Assembly (NCBI GenBank): GCA_023055425.1
Contig: JALGPY010000008.1
Span: 9,558,501 to 9,622,500 of the forward strand
Source of the DNA: Linanthus parryae
Lineage: Eukaryota; Streptophyta; Magnoliopsida; Ericales; Polemoniaceae
Reading direction: 5' to 3'
Length of the DNA stretch: 64,000 bases
Below are positions 11,217 through 25,500 of this stretch, in pieces. A model generated the notes under the pieces. The model was not told where the DNA came from. It was given only the letters and a program-made list of their open reading frames with translations, and did not search any database. The first letter of the stretch is position 1, and each line of letters begins with the position of its first letter. A program made the position numbers and the translations under genes.

Positions 11217-14200
11217 TTACTTTTTCTGCTGCTTCTTCCCCGCCGTCTTCTTCTTCTTCTTCTTCTCCGCAGACCTCAATGCAACAAAGGAAACAGTCGA
11301 AAACTTGCGGTACAAACTGTAAAATGCATACCGGTGGTCCTCATCCTCCATCAGTTCCTTTAACCCAAGATAATTCTTGTTAAATACGCAGTTATAGCTC
11401 GATCTCCCCATTTCATTCGCAATCCAGATTCTGAGGTTGGGAGCCTGGACAGAGAACTTCTTCTTTGGAACTGGAATCAGGTCCCTCAAATGACTCATGA
11501 AGAAGCAGACATGAGGACCACAGTCATTCCTGACAGATGAAAATAGAATGCAGCCTTAATATATATCACAGACATGTAAATGGATTAGTTAGCTATGTTA
11601 AGTAGTTAGCTTATTACCCATTTGATTGCTGGGGAACATCGTCGTTCATGTACCACACCTGCCAGCGTCGTATGTCATCATTGTATTCTGAGTAGTTGGT
11701 GAGCATTGTGTGCATTTGCCCAATTTTGGCAGCAACGTCGACCTCAGAATACCCCATGCCGGTATGCGAGTCCAAGACGAATATTTCTTGGTCAACAAAA
11801 GAAATAACCATCATGAACCAGTGCAGGTGATCGACATTCAACGGAACGGCGATCTAATCATTAAAAATTCAAGATAAAGTAAGTCATACAAAAGAACAAA
11901 GTAGCTTGTATTGATAGTATTCGGAATACTTACGTATCCCATCTCGCTCCACTCTCCTCCCGACTGTTCGTGTGCCTTGACGTATTCGAGGACTTTTGTG
12001 GGCTGAACAAAAATTATAACTAATCAGGTATTTTCCTAGATGAATTTTGAATTGAGTCATATCATAAAAATGACAAGGCAGTGAACTTACAGAATAACAC
12101 GTGCCGAGGAACCAAATCCGCTTGATTCCTTGGAATTCCCGGCTACGTTCATGAAGATGAAGGAATTGCATGTAAGCATCCATCACCTCATCGTCAAACC
12201 ATTTTTCATCCCGGAGGCGCCAAGCGGACGACCTCGTCAGTTTGGCCATGCCACCCATATCAGCAACTATCTCACTGCATATTATATATGATACACAACC
12301 AGAAGTATAAACATAATGCATGCCACACATAAGAATTATTTAGGAAGTTTGAATGTAAATAAAACTTACGTTGCCAATTCTGGGGGAAGATAAAAATTCT
12401 TGTTGGTGTGTTCGTACGTGCTCGCATACTTGTGCGACATGTAGTAATGGAGCCAGCACTGTTCTGCTTCAGGCATGGGTGGGATAAGAGTCAATTCTTT
12501 AGGATTCATGTGTTGCTTATACAACGATATCCTCGAAGACGCTCTAATGATCCGATCTGCCTTTCCCCGGACAGTCCCAACCAAGTTTCCCCTTGGGTTC
12601 TTCGGAGAACCATGAACAAGGAATGGCTGGGGAGGTACATTGGAGGCCACCTAATAAATCAACAAAGTCATTAGGGGTGTTAAAACTTTAAAAATAAATC
12701 TCAAATATTAAGATATCAACTTTAAGACATTTACCTCAGTGCTGGAGCTGATTGTGTAGACCACCTTCATGGGAGAGTTAACCTCAGCCTCCTCCATCTT
12801 CTGCTTCTTCTTAGCTCTTAGTTCTTCTTCACACTTTTCCTTCTCTTTCTTCTTCTGAGCTCCTTCCTCTTCCCCCTTTTTCTTACCCCCTTCCTCTTCC
12901 TCCTTCTTCTCATCCTCTTCATTCTTCTTCTCTTCTTCCTTCTTCTTCTCTTCTTCCTTCTTCTTCTCTTCTTCCTCATCCTCCTTCTTCTTCTGTTCTT
13001 CCTTCTCCTTTTCCTTCCATAGGGACATAAGATACTCTTTGTCAAGCTTTTCAACCACCTGTCCCACAATGCACTTCCAAAAATCCTCTGGTAGAGGTGG
13101 AGGCAGTAGTTGGACTACTGGTGCAACAACTTTTTCAGTTTTGGGCTCATCATCAGCTTTTTTCAACTTCAACTACATACAAAAACAGAGTTGAGAGACA
13201 TAAACTTAAGATAGTAATCTTAATATATAAACAGGACACTTTAATGTCAATGTTAAAGTTCACTCACATTGTTGTTTTGTTGGACATACTTCCATCTCTT
13301 GGAAACATCAGAGGTTTCCCAGAATTTCAACCTTGGAATTGCTTCCTTATCCTGACATCCTTTTGGGTTTTCCAGATACTTTGGGCAGAACTTTTCCATG
13401 TACAAAAGCTAGAAAAGTAAAATTGAGATGGCAGAATTTAAGAATGTGCTCTTAATATTTTAAACTTCATGGTCAAAATAACTGAAAAAGAGTTAGAGAT
13501 TTACCAAAGGAATCAGCACGCAACCAGTTCCGCGAAGGGTTGTTCCAGTCTGAGCCTTAACTTGCTGTGTCTTGAAGTGATCCAGCCATAAGGCTGCCCA
13601 GTTTACCTCTTTCAGGTGCTCCAAATTAACAACAAGATTAGCAAGACCTCTCCGGACTCCTGCTCGTCCTATCGGCATTCCCAGTGCACCCAAGATCAAG
13701 CAAATAGCCCTTCGTTTCCACTCATCATTCAACAGCAGCCTGTTCTCATCCGCCTTGAACCACGGCGCGTACTCACCGAAAGTTGTGTTGTCCTTAACGA
13801 GGCCGATACTTTCTTCAACTATGCGGAGTAGCATCGGATCGACCTCCGGGAACTCTGTTTCTCCGTAGCATCGGATTCCAAATAGCCACCCGACAACTTC
13901 CGGTGTTATCTCCACGGTGCGGCCGTGCGCTGTCAAGTACCCGTCGGTATCGTAGCACTTGTAAATGAATTGGTTGAATTTCTCTGGGGTTTCCGTGATC
14001 TTTAGGTGCTGTAGTCCTCCAAGGCCCACTTCGTGCATCCATGCTTTCTGTTCAACCGTCATTTCTTTAAAAAGATTCTGAACAGAGGGCAGGCTCATGT
14101 AACTCTGAAATCGCCTTGGATTCTTCAACTTTTTAACTGACTTACCCTTCAGCTTGGCTTCAGCCGCCTTCTTCTTCAACTTTTCCTTCTCCCCCGTCGA

Positions 14201-15856
14201 CTTCCTTTTCAAAGAACCTTCTCTTTTCCGCTTGTCTTTTTCTTGATGAGCCGCTGTGAGATAAGGTTCCTTCTGGATATTGGTCATGCATTTCCACTCC
14301 AAGTTGATGCTTTGTAGGACCGCTTTGGTCATCCTCATTTTAGGATCTATTTTCCGAAGACTGTGCATCCTCACATTTCTGAAAATCAACCCATAATTTA
14401 AATTTACAGAGGCATACAATAAACTAAAACAGCAACAAACAATTAAAATTAAACTTGGGTTGGCCATTAGAGATGAAGTAATAACATGCAAACTTTAACA
14501 GAAAGGGCAGTAAATATATTAGATTGAGGTTCTAATAGATAAGAAATTAACTGCAGATCAGGAGACACATAATTTAAACAAACTTTTTGCGAGAGTAAAA
14601 TCATACTTGTATCTGATGTAGGCACTCATGGAATTGCCATGGTGAGCTTCATCATCACTCTCATCCTCATCTCCTTTGTATTCCTCCACATCTCCATTCT
14701 CTTCCTTCTCTTCCTCATCTGACTCCTCCTCATCTGACTCCTCCTCATCATTTTCTTGTTGTTCAATCTGTTTGTCCTTCTCATTCTTCCTCATCTCAAA
14801 GCTGTACTTGCTTACATCATGATCCTCATCACTAGAGGATTCCAAGGCCCTTTTCTCGTAATTGTCTCGTTGCTCCCGTGGTAAATTGCAAAATAGGGCA
14901 TACATCTGTAACAAAAGTTGGGGAGGCATATCCTTGTCTCTCAATTTGAAAGCATATTTCCTCTCCTCACTGTCATATGTAAACAGTCGCAATTTAACGG
15001 AACCCCCAAATTAACAGTCATATGTAAACAGTTGCAAAAAAAGGCTATCAGTTTTATAACAATAGTAAGATTTATCAAAAATTAAGAAAAAGCAATTAAC
15101 AGCTAAAGTCAGCAGAACACATTACTAAAGTTTGAAAGGTCAATTCTTTAGATAGCATATTTAATAAAGTTCATGTTTTTAACAGAAGATTACTTACATG
15201 AACATGTCAAATCCAGGTGTGTGCTGGATGTTCTTTACTTCATCTTCTAAGCTCTTTCCCCTTTTCTTAGAAACCTTTTTCTTTCCCCTTTTCTTCAATG
15301 GTCTTGGTGGGGCTGGCTTTTTCCTTGGTGACCTCCTTGGGATGTTCACAATTTTGTCCTCCTCCGAAGTGAAGTGAAGCTGCTTCTTGGCTTTCTTCTT
15401 CCTCTCAATGTCTTCTTCAATAGTCTCTGGATTCTTTCTCTTCTCAACTGAGGCAGCAGCATCGGCCAATTGGATTATGCCACTAGCATCCTCGAACTGT
15501 GGTCCTTCGACCATTGATAAAGGAAGGACTTTTGTTGAATCTTCCCAGATTTGTCTACCAATTGCGTCGGTGGAGTTAGGGTGTGCCTCTTTTGCCTCTT
15601 CATCTGAATCCCCACCTCCAATTTTGGTTTTGATGGAGTTTCCCTCTTCTGTTTTGGAGCCCCCATCTCCTACTGGTTCTCGAGGGCTAGATCCTCGATC
15701 TTTGGTTGGCTTCAAGACAGGAGTGAGGGGATTTGCAGTTAAAAGGACTTCCAAATTAACCGAGCTTACCTCCTGGTTTAGATCTGAAATCACCTTATCG
15801 ATGTCTTTGGAAGGTGAAATCTGCTCCCCTACGCCTGTATCTTCCTGGTCCGCCAT
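11217..15856 (-). CDS. ULP1-like C48 cysteine protease A, 10 exons, apparently intact (about 1185 aa)
   Basis: Exons (minus): 15856-15198, 14969-14607, 14378-13505, 13408-13268, 13172-12735, 12650-12370, 12274-12091, 12002-11934, 11853-11618 and 11529-11217. They total 3558 nt, a multiple of three. Order of parts: a basic/acidic N-terminus; an HMG-box-like segment (about DKDMPPQLLLQMYALF...NYEKRA); an acidic linker; a second, clearer HMG-box-like segment (AYIRYKNVRMHSLRK...EWKCM...EPYLTAA); a conserved central domain (VGLGGLQHLKITETPEKF...AHGRTVEITPEVVGWLFG); a long Lys/Glu coiled stretch in exon 5; then the protease. Catalytic residues are His in HLHWFMMVISF, Asp in FVLDS, and Gln and Cys in VPQQSNG-NDCGPHVC, where the last splice restores the Cys codon context. 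The family cleaves SUMO or SUMO-like conjugates. Gene B is the paralogue, transcribed the opposite way. Confidence 0.9.
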
Positions 15857-15899
15857 GGATTTGTGATAGAGATAGAAGGGGAAGTTGAATTCGGGAAAC

Positions 15900-15903
<4 letters not shown>

Positions 15904-15937
<34 letters not shown>
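15904..15937 (-). promoter_or_regulatory. CT microsatellite in the presumed 5' UTR of ULP1-A
   Basis: A (GA)n tract on the plus strand, read as (CT)n on the gene strand, ends about 48 bases before the ATG. A matching CT tract lies before ULP1-B at 22475-22506. CT-rich 5' leaders are common in plant genes; promoter use here is inferred. Confidence 0.55.
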
Positions 15938-15944
<7 letters not shown>

Positions 15945-16440
15945 TAGGGCTGGTCTGGGTTCGTCTGGTTTGTGGTTGCTAGTAATGAAGAAACCTCGGA
16001 GAGAGAGAGAGATATTTGGTTGTGTGGTTGCCAGTAATGAAGAGGATGGGACAGCTGACATTAAAATTTGCAAATTTCAAATTTTTCATAAAAAGCTATC
16101 TACATTTTTAGACAAAAACACAAATATTTTAAAGACTCCATCTTAACGTAACAAACATATTGTTTTTTTAATTTCTTTAGTTGTGGAGTGTCATAATTAA
16201 TTTTATTTTGTATTATTGGTATATTATTATATTAGTATTGCCATGACAGTGTGTACAAATGTAGAAAACACAAGTATCGCCATCTTTGCGTTTGCATTTG
16301 ACTGTCTCTTAACATCTCCTTCTAAATATATTAATATAATTTCCATAATTCTGAACTCTAGAGAGAACTCTATCTTATTTTTTAATACACTCATCACTGT
16401 AAAATTTTATTAACTTTTTGTTTGTTCATCAATTGGTTAA

Positions 16441-19400
16441 CTCAAAGATGCCTATTTGTTGGTTTTTGGAGGTTGTGCACACTGCCATGCATGGTACAAA
16501 CACAAGGCAGGCACAAAGCCCTCAAATTGGGTACAGAATTGTGCTGGTGATGTAGTTAATGGGAAAGAACAATGTTTCCAACGGGTACGCGTTACCCAAA
16601 CTGAGTTTGATTGACGTCTATGCATCTCATTTGTGCCACCACTCAACACATGCTAGCACTATGTGACATTTTAAGACCAATTCTGATACCTACAACACAC
16701 GGTCACTTCTCACGACGTCAAGTCTCACAATGTCAATAGTCGGTTACACCCTTATCCCTCGGTGTTCAAGTCCCATGGTTGGGTGTGACCTCAAAACTCC
16801 CAGTCTTGTTAAAATGACCCAAATACAACATTAAATCAGAGTTGGCATGCTGGGGGCACATTTCATGGCTAAACTCGTACAATTATCGAGTTTTCATTCG
16901 ATTTTTGCCCCTTTATGTCACTTAGAGGAGCAAAACTTGAAGCCATTTCAAAATAACTCCCAGCACTGTCCTTGGCATGTTTTCCAGGACACATGGTGAC
17001 ACCCCGAGTCATTCCATCGACGAAGAAACCAAAATAAGTGGCATTTTAAAGGGATATACATTTTAAAGTTTAAGATTGACCCCTTTCTAGGGTTTAGCAT
17101 TTAAGAAGGTGCATGCATTTTTTTAGAATGAGTTGTTAATACTCCATCAACTCAATACTCAAAGATGCCAATTTGTGGGTTTTTGGAGGTTGTGCACACT
17201 GCCATGCATGGTACAAACACAAGGCAGGCACAAAGCCCTCAAATTGGGTACAGAATTGTGCTGGTGATGTAGTTAATGGGAAAGAACAATGTTTCCAACG
17301 GGTACGCGTTACCCAAACTGAGTTTGATTGACGTCTATGCATCTCATTTGTGCCACCACTCAACACATGCTAGCACTATGTGACATTTTAAGACAAATTC
17401 TGATACCTACAACACACGGTCACTTCTCACGACGTCAAGTCTCACAATGTCGATAGTCGGTTACACCCTTATCCCTCGGTGTTCAAGTCCCATGGTTGGG
17501 TGTGACCTCAAAACTCCCAGTCTTGTTAAAATGACCCAAATACAACATTAAATCAGAGTTGGCATGCTGGGGGCACATTTCATGGCTAAACTCGTACAAT
17601 TATCGAGTTTTCATTCGATTTTTGCCCCTTTATGTCACTTAGAGGAGCAAAACTTGAAGCCATTTCAAAGTAACTCCCAGCACTGTCCTTGGCATGTTTT
17701 CCAGGACACATGGTGACACCCCGAGTCATTCCATCGACGAAGAAACCAAAATAAGTGGCATTTTAAAGGGATATACATTTTAAAGTTTAAGATAGACCCC
17801 TCTCTAGGGTTTAGCATTTAAGAAGGTGCATGCATTTTTTTAGAATGAGTTGTTAATACTCCATCAACTCAATACTCAAAGATGCCTATTTGTGGGTTTT
17901 TGGAGGTTGTGCACACTGCCATGCATGGTACAAACACAAGGCAGGCACAAAGCCCTCAAATTGGGTACAGAATTGTGCTGGTGATGTAGTTAATGGGAAA
18001 GAACAATGTTTCCAACGGTTACGCGTTACCCAAACTGAGTTTGATTGACGTCTATGCATCTCATTTGTGCCACCACTCAACACATACTAGCACTATGTGA
18101 CATTTTAAGACCAATTCTGATACCTACAACACACGGTCACTTCTCACGACGTCAAGTCTCACAATGTCGATAGTCGGTTACACCCTTATCCCTCGGTGTT
18201 CAAGTCCCATGGTTGGGTGTGACCTCAAAACTCCCAGTCTTGTTAAAATGACCCAAATACAACATTAAATCAAAGTTGGCATGCTGGGGGCACATTTCAT
18301 GGCTAAACTCGTACAATTATCGAGTTTTCATTCGATTTTTGCCCCTTTATGTCACTTAGAGGAGCAAAACTTGAAGCCATTTCAAAGTAACTCCCAGAAC
18401 TGTCCTTGGCATGTTTTCCAGGACACATGGTGACACCCCGAGTCATTCCATCGACGAAGAAACCAAAATAAGTGGCATTTTAAAGGGATATACATTTTAA
18501 AGTTTAAGATAGACCCCTCTCTGGGGTTTAGCATTTAAGAAGGTGCATGCATTTTTTTAGAATGAGTTGTTAATACTCCATCAACTCAATACTCAAAGAT
18601 GCCTATTTGTGGGTTTTTGGAGGTTGTGCACACTGCCATGCATGGTACAAACACAAGGCAGGCACAAAGCCCTCAAATTGGGTACAGAATTGTGCTGGTG
18701 ATGTAGTTAATGGGAAAGAACAATGTTTCCAACGGGTACGCGTTACCCAAACTGAGTTTGATTGACGTCTATGCATCTCATTTGTGCCACCACTCAACAC
18801 ATGCTAGCACTATGTGACATTTTAAGACCAATTCTGATACCTACAACACACGGTCACTTCTCACGACGTCAAGTCTCACAATGTCGATAGTCGGTTACAC
18901 CCTTATCCCTCGGTGTTCAAGTCCCATGGTTGGGTGTGACCTCAAAACTCCCAGTCTTGTTAAAATGACCCAAATACAACATTAAATCAGAGTTGGCATG
19001 CTGGGGGCACATTTCATGGCTAAACTCGTACAATTATCGAGTTTTCATTCGATTTTTGCCCCTTTATGTCACTTAGAGGAGCAAAACTTGAAGCCATTTC
19101 AAAGTAACTCCCAGCACTGTCCTTGGCATGTTTTCCAGGACACATGGTGACACCCCGAGTCATTCCATCGACGAAGAAACCAAAATAAGTGGCATTTTAA
19201 AGGGATATACATTTTAAAGTTTAAGATAGACCCCTCTCTAGGGTTTAGCATTTAAGAAGGTGCATGCATTTTTTTAGAATGAGTTGTTAATACTCCATCA
19301 ACTCAATACTCAAAGATGCCTATTTGTGGGTTTTTGGAGGTTGTGCACACTGCCATGCATGGTACAAACACAAGGCAGGCACAAAGCCCTCAAATTGGGT

Positions 19401-22176
19401 ACAGAATTGTGCTGGTGATGTAGTTAATGGGAAAGAACAATGTTTCCAACGGGTACGCGTTACCCAAACTGAGTTTGATTGACGTCTATGCATCTCATTT
19501 GTGCCACCACTCAACACATACTAGCACTATGTGACATTTTAAGACCAATTCTGATACCTACAACACACGGTCACTTCTCACGACGTCAAGTCTCACAATG
19601 TCGATAGTCGGTTACACCCTTATCCCTCGGTGTTCAAGTCCCATGGTTGGGTGTGACCTCAAAACTCCCAGTCTTGTTAAAATGACCCAAATACAACATT
19701 AAATCAGAGTTGGCATGCTGGGGGCACATTTCATGGCTAAACTCGTACAATTATCGAGTTTTCATTCGATTTTTGCCCCTTTATGTCACTTAGAGGAGCA
19801 AAACTTGAAGCCATTTCAAAGTAACTCCCAGAACTGTCCTTGGCATGTTTTCCAGGACACATGGTGACACCCCGAGTCATTCCATCGACGAAGAAACCAA
19901 AATAAGTGGCATTTTAAAGGGATATACATTTTAAAGTTTAAGATAGACCCCTCTCTGGGGTTTAGCATTTAAGAAGGTGCATGCATTTTTTTAGAATGAG
20001 TTGTTAATACTCCATCAACTCAATACTCAAAGATGCCTATTTGTGGGTTTTTGGAGGTTGTGCACACTGCCATGCATGGTACAAACACAAGGCAGGCACA
20101 AAGTCCTCAAATTGGGTACAGAATTGTGCTGGTGATGTAGTTAATGGGAAAGAACAATGTTTCCAACGGGTACGCGTTACCCAAACTGAGTTTGATTGAC
20201 GTCTATGCATCTCATTTGTGCCACCACTCAACACATGCTAGCACTATGTGACATTTTAAGACCAATTCTGATACCTACAACACACGGTCACTTCTCACGA
20301 CGTCAAGTCTCACAATGTCGATAGTCGGTTACACCCTTATCCCTCGGTGTTCAAGTCCCATGGTTGGGTGTGACCTCAAAACTCCCAGTCTTGTTAAAAT
20401 GACCCAAATACAACATTAAATCAGAGTTGGCATGCTGGGGGCACATTTCATGGCTAAACTCGTACAATTATCGAGTTTTCATTCGATTTTTGCCCCTTTA
20501 TGTCACTTAGAGGAGCAAAACTTGAAGCCATTTCAAAGTAACTCCCAGCACTGTCCTTGGCATGTTTTCCAGGACACATGGTGACACCCCGAGTCATTCC
20601 ATCGACGAAGAAACCAAGATAAGTGGCATTTTAAAGGGATATACATTTTAAAGTTTAAGATAGACCCCTCTCTAGGGTTTAGCATTTAAGAAGGTGCATG
20701 CATTTTTTTAGAATGAGTTGTTAATACTCCATCAACTCAATACTCAAAGATGCCTATTTGTGGGTTTTTGGAGGTTGTGCACACTGCCATGCATGGTACA
20801 AACACAAGGCAGGCACAAAGCCCTCAAATTGGGTACAGAATTGTGCTGGTGATGTAGTTAATGGGAAAGAACAATGTTTCCAACGGGTACGCGTTACCCA
20901 AACTGAGTTTGATTGACGTCTATGCATCTCATTTGTGCCACCACTCAACACATACTAGCACTATGTGACATTTTAAGACCAATTCTGATACCTACAACAC
21001 ACGGTCACTTCTCACGACGTCAAGTCTCACAATGTCGATAGTCGGTTACACCCTTATCCCTCGGTGTTCAAGTCCCATGGTTGGGTGTGACCTCAAAACT
21101 CCCAGTCTTGTTAAAATGACCCAAATACAACATTAAATCAGAGTTGGCATGCTGGGGGCACATTTCATGGCTAAACTCGTACAATTATCGAGTTTTCATT
21201 CGATTTTTGCCCCTTTATGTCACTTAGAGGAGCAAAACTTGAAGCCATTTCAAAGTAACTCCCAGAACTGTCCTTGGCATGTTTTCCAGGACACATGGTG
21301 ACACCCCGAGTCATTCCATCGACGAAGAAACCAAAATAAGTGGCATTTTAAAGGGATATACATTTTAAAGTTTAAGATAGACCCCTCTCTGGGGTTTAGC
21401 ATTTAAGAAGGTGCATGCATTTTTTTAGAATGAGTTGTTAATACTCCATCAACTCAATACTCAAAGATGCCTATTTGTGGGTTTTTGGAGGTTGTGCACA
21501 CTGCCATGCATGGTACAAACACAAGGCAGGCACAAAGTCCTCAAATTGGGTACAGAATTGTGCTGGTGATGTAGTTAATGGGAAAGAACAATGTTTCCAA
21601 CGGGTACGCGTTACCCAAACTGAGTTTGATTGACGTCTATGCATCTCATTTGTGCCACCACTCAACACATGCTAGCACTATGTGACATTTTAAGACCAAT
21701 TCTGATACCTACAACACACGGTCACTTCTCACGACGTCAAGTCTCACAATGTCGATAGTCGGTTACACCCTTATCCCTCGGTGTTCAAGTCCCATGGTTG
21801 GGTGTGACCTCAAAACTCCCAGTCTTGTTAAAATGACCCAAATACAACATTAAATCAGAGTTGGCATGCTGGGGGCACATTTCATGGCTAAACTCGTACA
21901 ATTATCGAGTTTTCATTCGATTTTTGCCCCTTTATGTCACTTAGAGGAGCAAAACTTGAAGCCATTTCAAAGTAACTCCCAGCACTGTCCTTGGCATGTT
22001 TTCCAGGACACATGGTGACACCCCGAGTCATTCCATCGACGAAGAAACCAAAATAAGTGGCATTTTAAAGGGATATACATTTTAAAGTTTAAGATTGACC
22101 CCTCTCTAGGGTTTAGCATTTAAGAAGGTTCATGCATTTTTTTAGAATGAGTTGCTAATACTCCATCAAATCAATA
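16441..22176. repeat. Tandem array of eight 717-bp units
   Basis: The unit starts ctcaaagatgcc and recurs every 717 bases at 16441, 17158, 17875, 18592, 19309, 20026, 20743 and 21460. Copies are nearly identical. Diagnostic variants alternate: cacatGctag + cagCactg + ctctAggg (type A) versus cacatActag + cagAactg + ctctGggg (type B), in the order A A B A B A B A. Copies 6 and 8 also share aaagTcctc, so the last two AB dimers look like a recent duplication. Each unit has a conserved 65-aa minus ORF that I regard as fortuitous. The array fills the space between the two divergent ULP1 genes. Confidence 0.97.
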
Positions 22177-22192
22177 CTCAAAGATACATTAG

Positions 22193-22194
<2 letters not shown>

Positions 22195-22224
<30 letters not shown>
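22195..22224. repeat. Poly-T tract, 30 bases
   Basis: An uninterrupted run of T directly after the last 717-bp unit, within the ULP1-B upstream region. Confidence 0.9.
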
Positions 22225-22227
<3 letters not shown>

Positions 22228-22474
22228 TTACTTTTAAATATTTCATACTAAGTGCCAGAAATTTGGGGCACATTTTGAAATTTTTGAATTTCAGGAACGA
22301 AAATAATAATTTGAAAATTTAAAAAAAGTGAGAGAGTGGTCCAATCAAATCAACCGCCTCAACTGCCACTCACAGCCCACCTTGCCTTTAATTTCGGAAC
22401 AGTTCCATTTGCAGAGTCCTTCAAGTAATTGACTCTGTGGTTGGCAGTTTCAATCAATTTTCTGAAACTGACGA

Positions 22475-22506
22475 TTCTCTCTCTCTCTCTCTCTGTCTCT
22501 CTCTCC
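22475..22506 (+). promoter_or_regulatory. CT microsatellite in the presumed 5' UTR of ULP1-B
   Basis: A (CT)n tract with one G interruption ends about 85 bases before the ATG at 22589. It mirrors the CT leader of ULP1-A. Confidence 0.55.
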
Positions 22507-22588
22507 AGTTCGCAACTTTCCTCTTCATCTTCCCCATCTTCATCTTCTCCATCTTCATCTTTTCTCCTTCAATCAACATACAAAATCC

Positions 22589-25500
22589 ATGGCGAAGAAG
22601 AAGATTATTCGAGAAAGACGATCCAAACAACAAGATCTTGCCGGTAACAAGATCGATAGCAACACTAGCAACACGGAAAGACAACGGAGTTCACAGGAGG
22701 GAAAGACAACGGAGCCCACGGATGAAATTGGTCTGAAGAATTTTGGAGATGGTCTCGATGCAATTCCATTATCAAGGGTTGATTTTGAAATGGCGGATGT
22801 TGAAGCAGACAAATTGAATAAATTGGCTGAGGCTGCTGCCTTAATTGAGAAGAGTACGAGTACAGAGGAAGAAGCCAGTACAGAGAAGAAGAAACTAAAG
22901 AAGAAAGAGAAAGCAAAGAAGGAAGAGCACGTTGAGGAAGTCCCTAGGAGATCGACCCGGAAACATCCAGCACCACCGAAGGCAGTGAAGAAACGAACAA
23001 ATCAGAAGGCTTCTAAGCGCAAGAATGAAGATGTAGAGGTGAAGCATACTCCTGGATTTGACCTATTCCTGTAAGTAATCATTTTTTTTTAAATGTCCTT
23101 CTTTTTTATCATGTTGTTTAATGAATTAATAACTCCTTCTTAAAATCAAATTACATCACAAATTTTTTCTACCTTCTCACTTTGTCCTAAATTAATCTTT
23201 GTTAATTGTCATGTTTCACAATGCACTGTTATCCCATGTAACTTAATTGTTAATTCTGTAATCTCTGAAATTTGCATTTGCTTCTGTGTTATTTGAAGGT
23301 TTTACTTAAGTTTTTCAACTGTTTACTTATGACAGTAACCATCAAAAATCTACAATGGGATATAGAGGGAAGGATATGCCTCCCAAACTGATAGCACAGC
23401 AGTATAGAGTATTTCTCAACTTACCTGAGGATGAACAAAAAAGGTACGATCAGAAAGCGACGGAAGTCTCGAGTGATGAGGAGATTGATCTAAGCCAATA
23501 CACTGTTCAGAAAAGAACAAATGATAATATCCAACCTGAGGCTGAAGAGCAACCGGAGGATGAGGAGGATGAGGAGGATGAGGAGGAGGAGGAGGAGGAG
23601 GATGAGGTCCAAGAGGAGGAACAGAATGACGATGACGAAGAATACAAACCCGTGGAGGATAAGAGCGATGATGATGAAGAAAATGAGGAGGATATGGAGG
23701 AGGATAGGGAGGAACAGAAGGAAGATGAGGTAAGTGACCAACCTGTGGAACAGAGGAGGGAAGATGATAGTGACGATGAAGCCCATCATGGCAATGCGAT
23801 GAATGCGTACATAAGATTCAAGTAAGTTTCTTCCCTAATCAATCATCTCGTAAAATTTTGTTTCAATTGTGAAGCCAATGTCTACTATTCTGCACCCTCG
23901 TTCTAAACTATTAAAGTCCTTTTCTAAACAATTAACTGTTCAAACAACATAATGCATGTTATTACTTTAAAGTCTAATGACTTTATTTGATTTTAAATGT
24001 TTGAGGGTGTGTCTTATATGTTATGGATCTAGTACTTGGAATTGTAATTTAATTTTCTTTATTGTCTCATGATTGTTGTAGAAATGTTCAGACGCACAAG
24101 CTCAAGAAACAAGATCCTCGTTTGAAGATAACCGACGATGTCAAAAAGATGATAAACGATGAATGGAAAAGCCTGACAAAGTCCCAACAAGAACCCTATA
24201 TCACAGCTGCCACCGAAGAAAGAGAGAAGAGGAAATCAGCTGGCACATTGAAGAGAGGACCAACCGGTGAGAAGGCCAAGAAGAAGAAGAAATCGGCTGC
24301 AGCCAAGTTGAAGGGCAAATCAAAGAAGAAGCTGAAGAACCCGAGGCGGTTCCAAAGCTTTATGAGCCTGCCCTCTGTTATCGCTCTCTTCGAAGATATG
24401 ACAGATGAACAGCATTCATGGTTGACTGAAGTGGGGCTTGGAGGACTAAAGCACCTACAGATTTCAGAAACCCCTGAGATGTTCAACAAATTCCTCTACA
24501 ACTCATTTGACACCGAGGGGTCCTTGACGGCTCACGGCCGGACTGTGGATGTAACCCCGGAAGTTGTCGGCTGGCTCCTTGGAGTAAAATGCACCGGAAC
24601 AACTGAGTTTCCGGAGGTCCATCCAAAGGTTGTACAAGAAGTGGCACGCAAAATTGGCCTCGTCCAGGACAACACAAAGGTCGGTAAGTATGTTCCGTGG
24701 TTCTTGAAAAATAGGAACCTGTTCAATGATGAGTGGAAGCAGAGGGCTGTTTGTTTAATCTTGGGGGCCCTAGGGATGCCGATCGGGCGACAAGGAATCC
24801 GGTCTGGGCTGGCCAAACTTGTTGTAGATTTGGAGCACCTGAAAAAGGTGAACTGGGCGGAATTGTGGCTTGATCATCTGGTGAAACAAAATGTGAAGGC
24901 CCAGACTGGGGAAACCTTGCGAGGAAATGGTTGCGTGCTGATTCTTGTGGTAATAATTTAGCATTTTGTCATTTGTTTTATGATTTCTGTTTAATATGTT
25001 AATAGCTCCTTCTTAAGTTCTAATGTTGTGAGTATATTTTGTAGCTTCTGTACTTGGAAAAGTTTTGCCCCAAATTTCAACAAAATCCCAAGGAATGCAA
25101 AGACAAGAATGCAAGTCCCAGGTTGAAATTCTGGAAGACATCTGATGTTTCTAAGAGATGGAAGTATGTGTGTATGAATGAAAATGTGAGTAACCTTTTA
25201 CATAAAACTTACAAATATGTTTTTATCAATTAACAACCTTATCTTAAATGTTAAACTTTATACTTCTGTTGTTCTTTGTAGTTGAAGTTGAAGAAAATGG
25301 ATGAAGAGCCAACTACTGAGAAGGCTGTTGCACCAGCAATTCAATTAGTTCTCCCACCAGGGGACTATTTGAAGGATCTTTTGGGACAGCTGGCGCAGAA
25401 TGCTGACCCGCAAACATTATTGGCCATGTTCGCGACTGCTAACAAGAGAAAGTCTGAGTTGGAGGAAGAGGAAGGAGGGGAAAAGAAGAAGGGAGGTGAA

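Noticed and set aside
12818..13069. Arg/Lys-rich minus ORF
   Set aside because: Alternative frame of the Lys/Glu repeat in ULP1-A exon 5.
16452..21668. Eight nearly identical 65-aa minus ORFs as a repeated peptide gene family
   Set aside because: They are one chance frame repeated because the 717-bp DNA unit is repeated. The diverged array at 60-63 kb has a matching frame in some units only, and there is no motif or start context.
16441..22176. Centromeric or subtelomeric satellite
   Set aside because: The array lies entirely inside a transposon with a 9-bp target duplication, has eight copies only, and recurs in the second MULE copy at the same relative place.
23490..23789. Leu/Ile-rich minus ORF as a membrane protein
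   Set aside because: It is the antisense shadow of the GAG/GAT-rich acidic exon 2 of ULP1-B.
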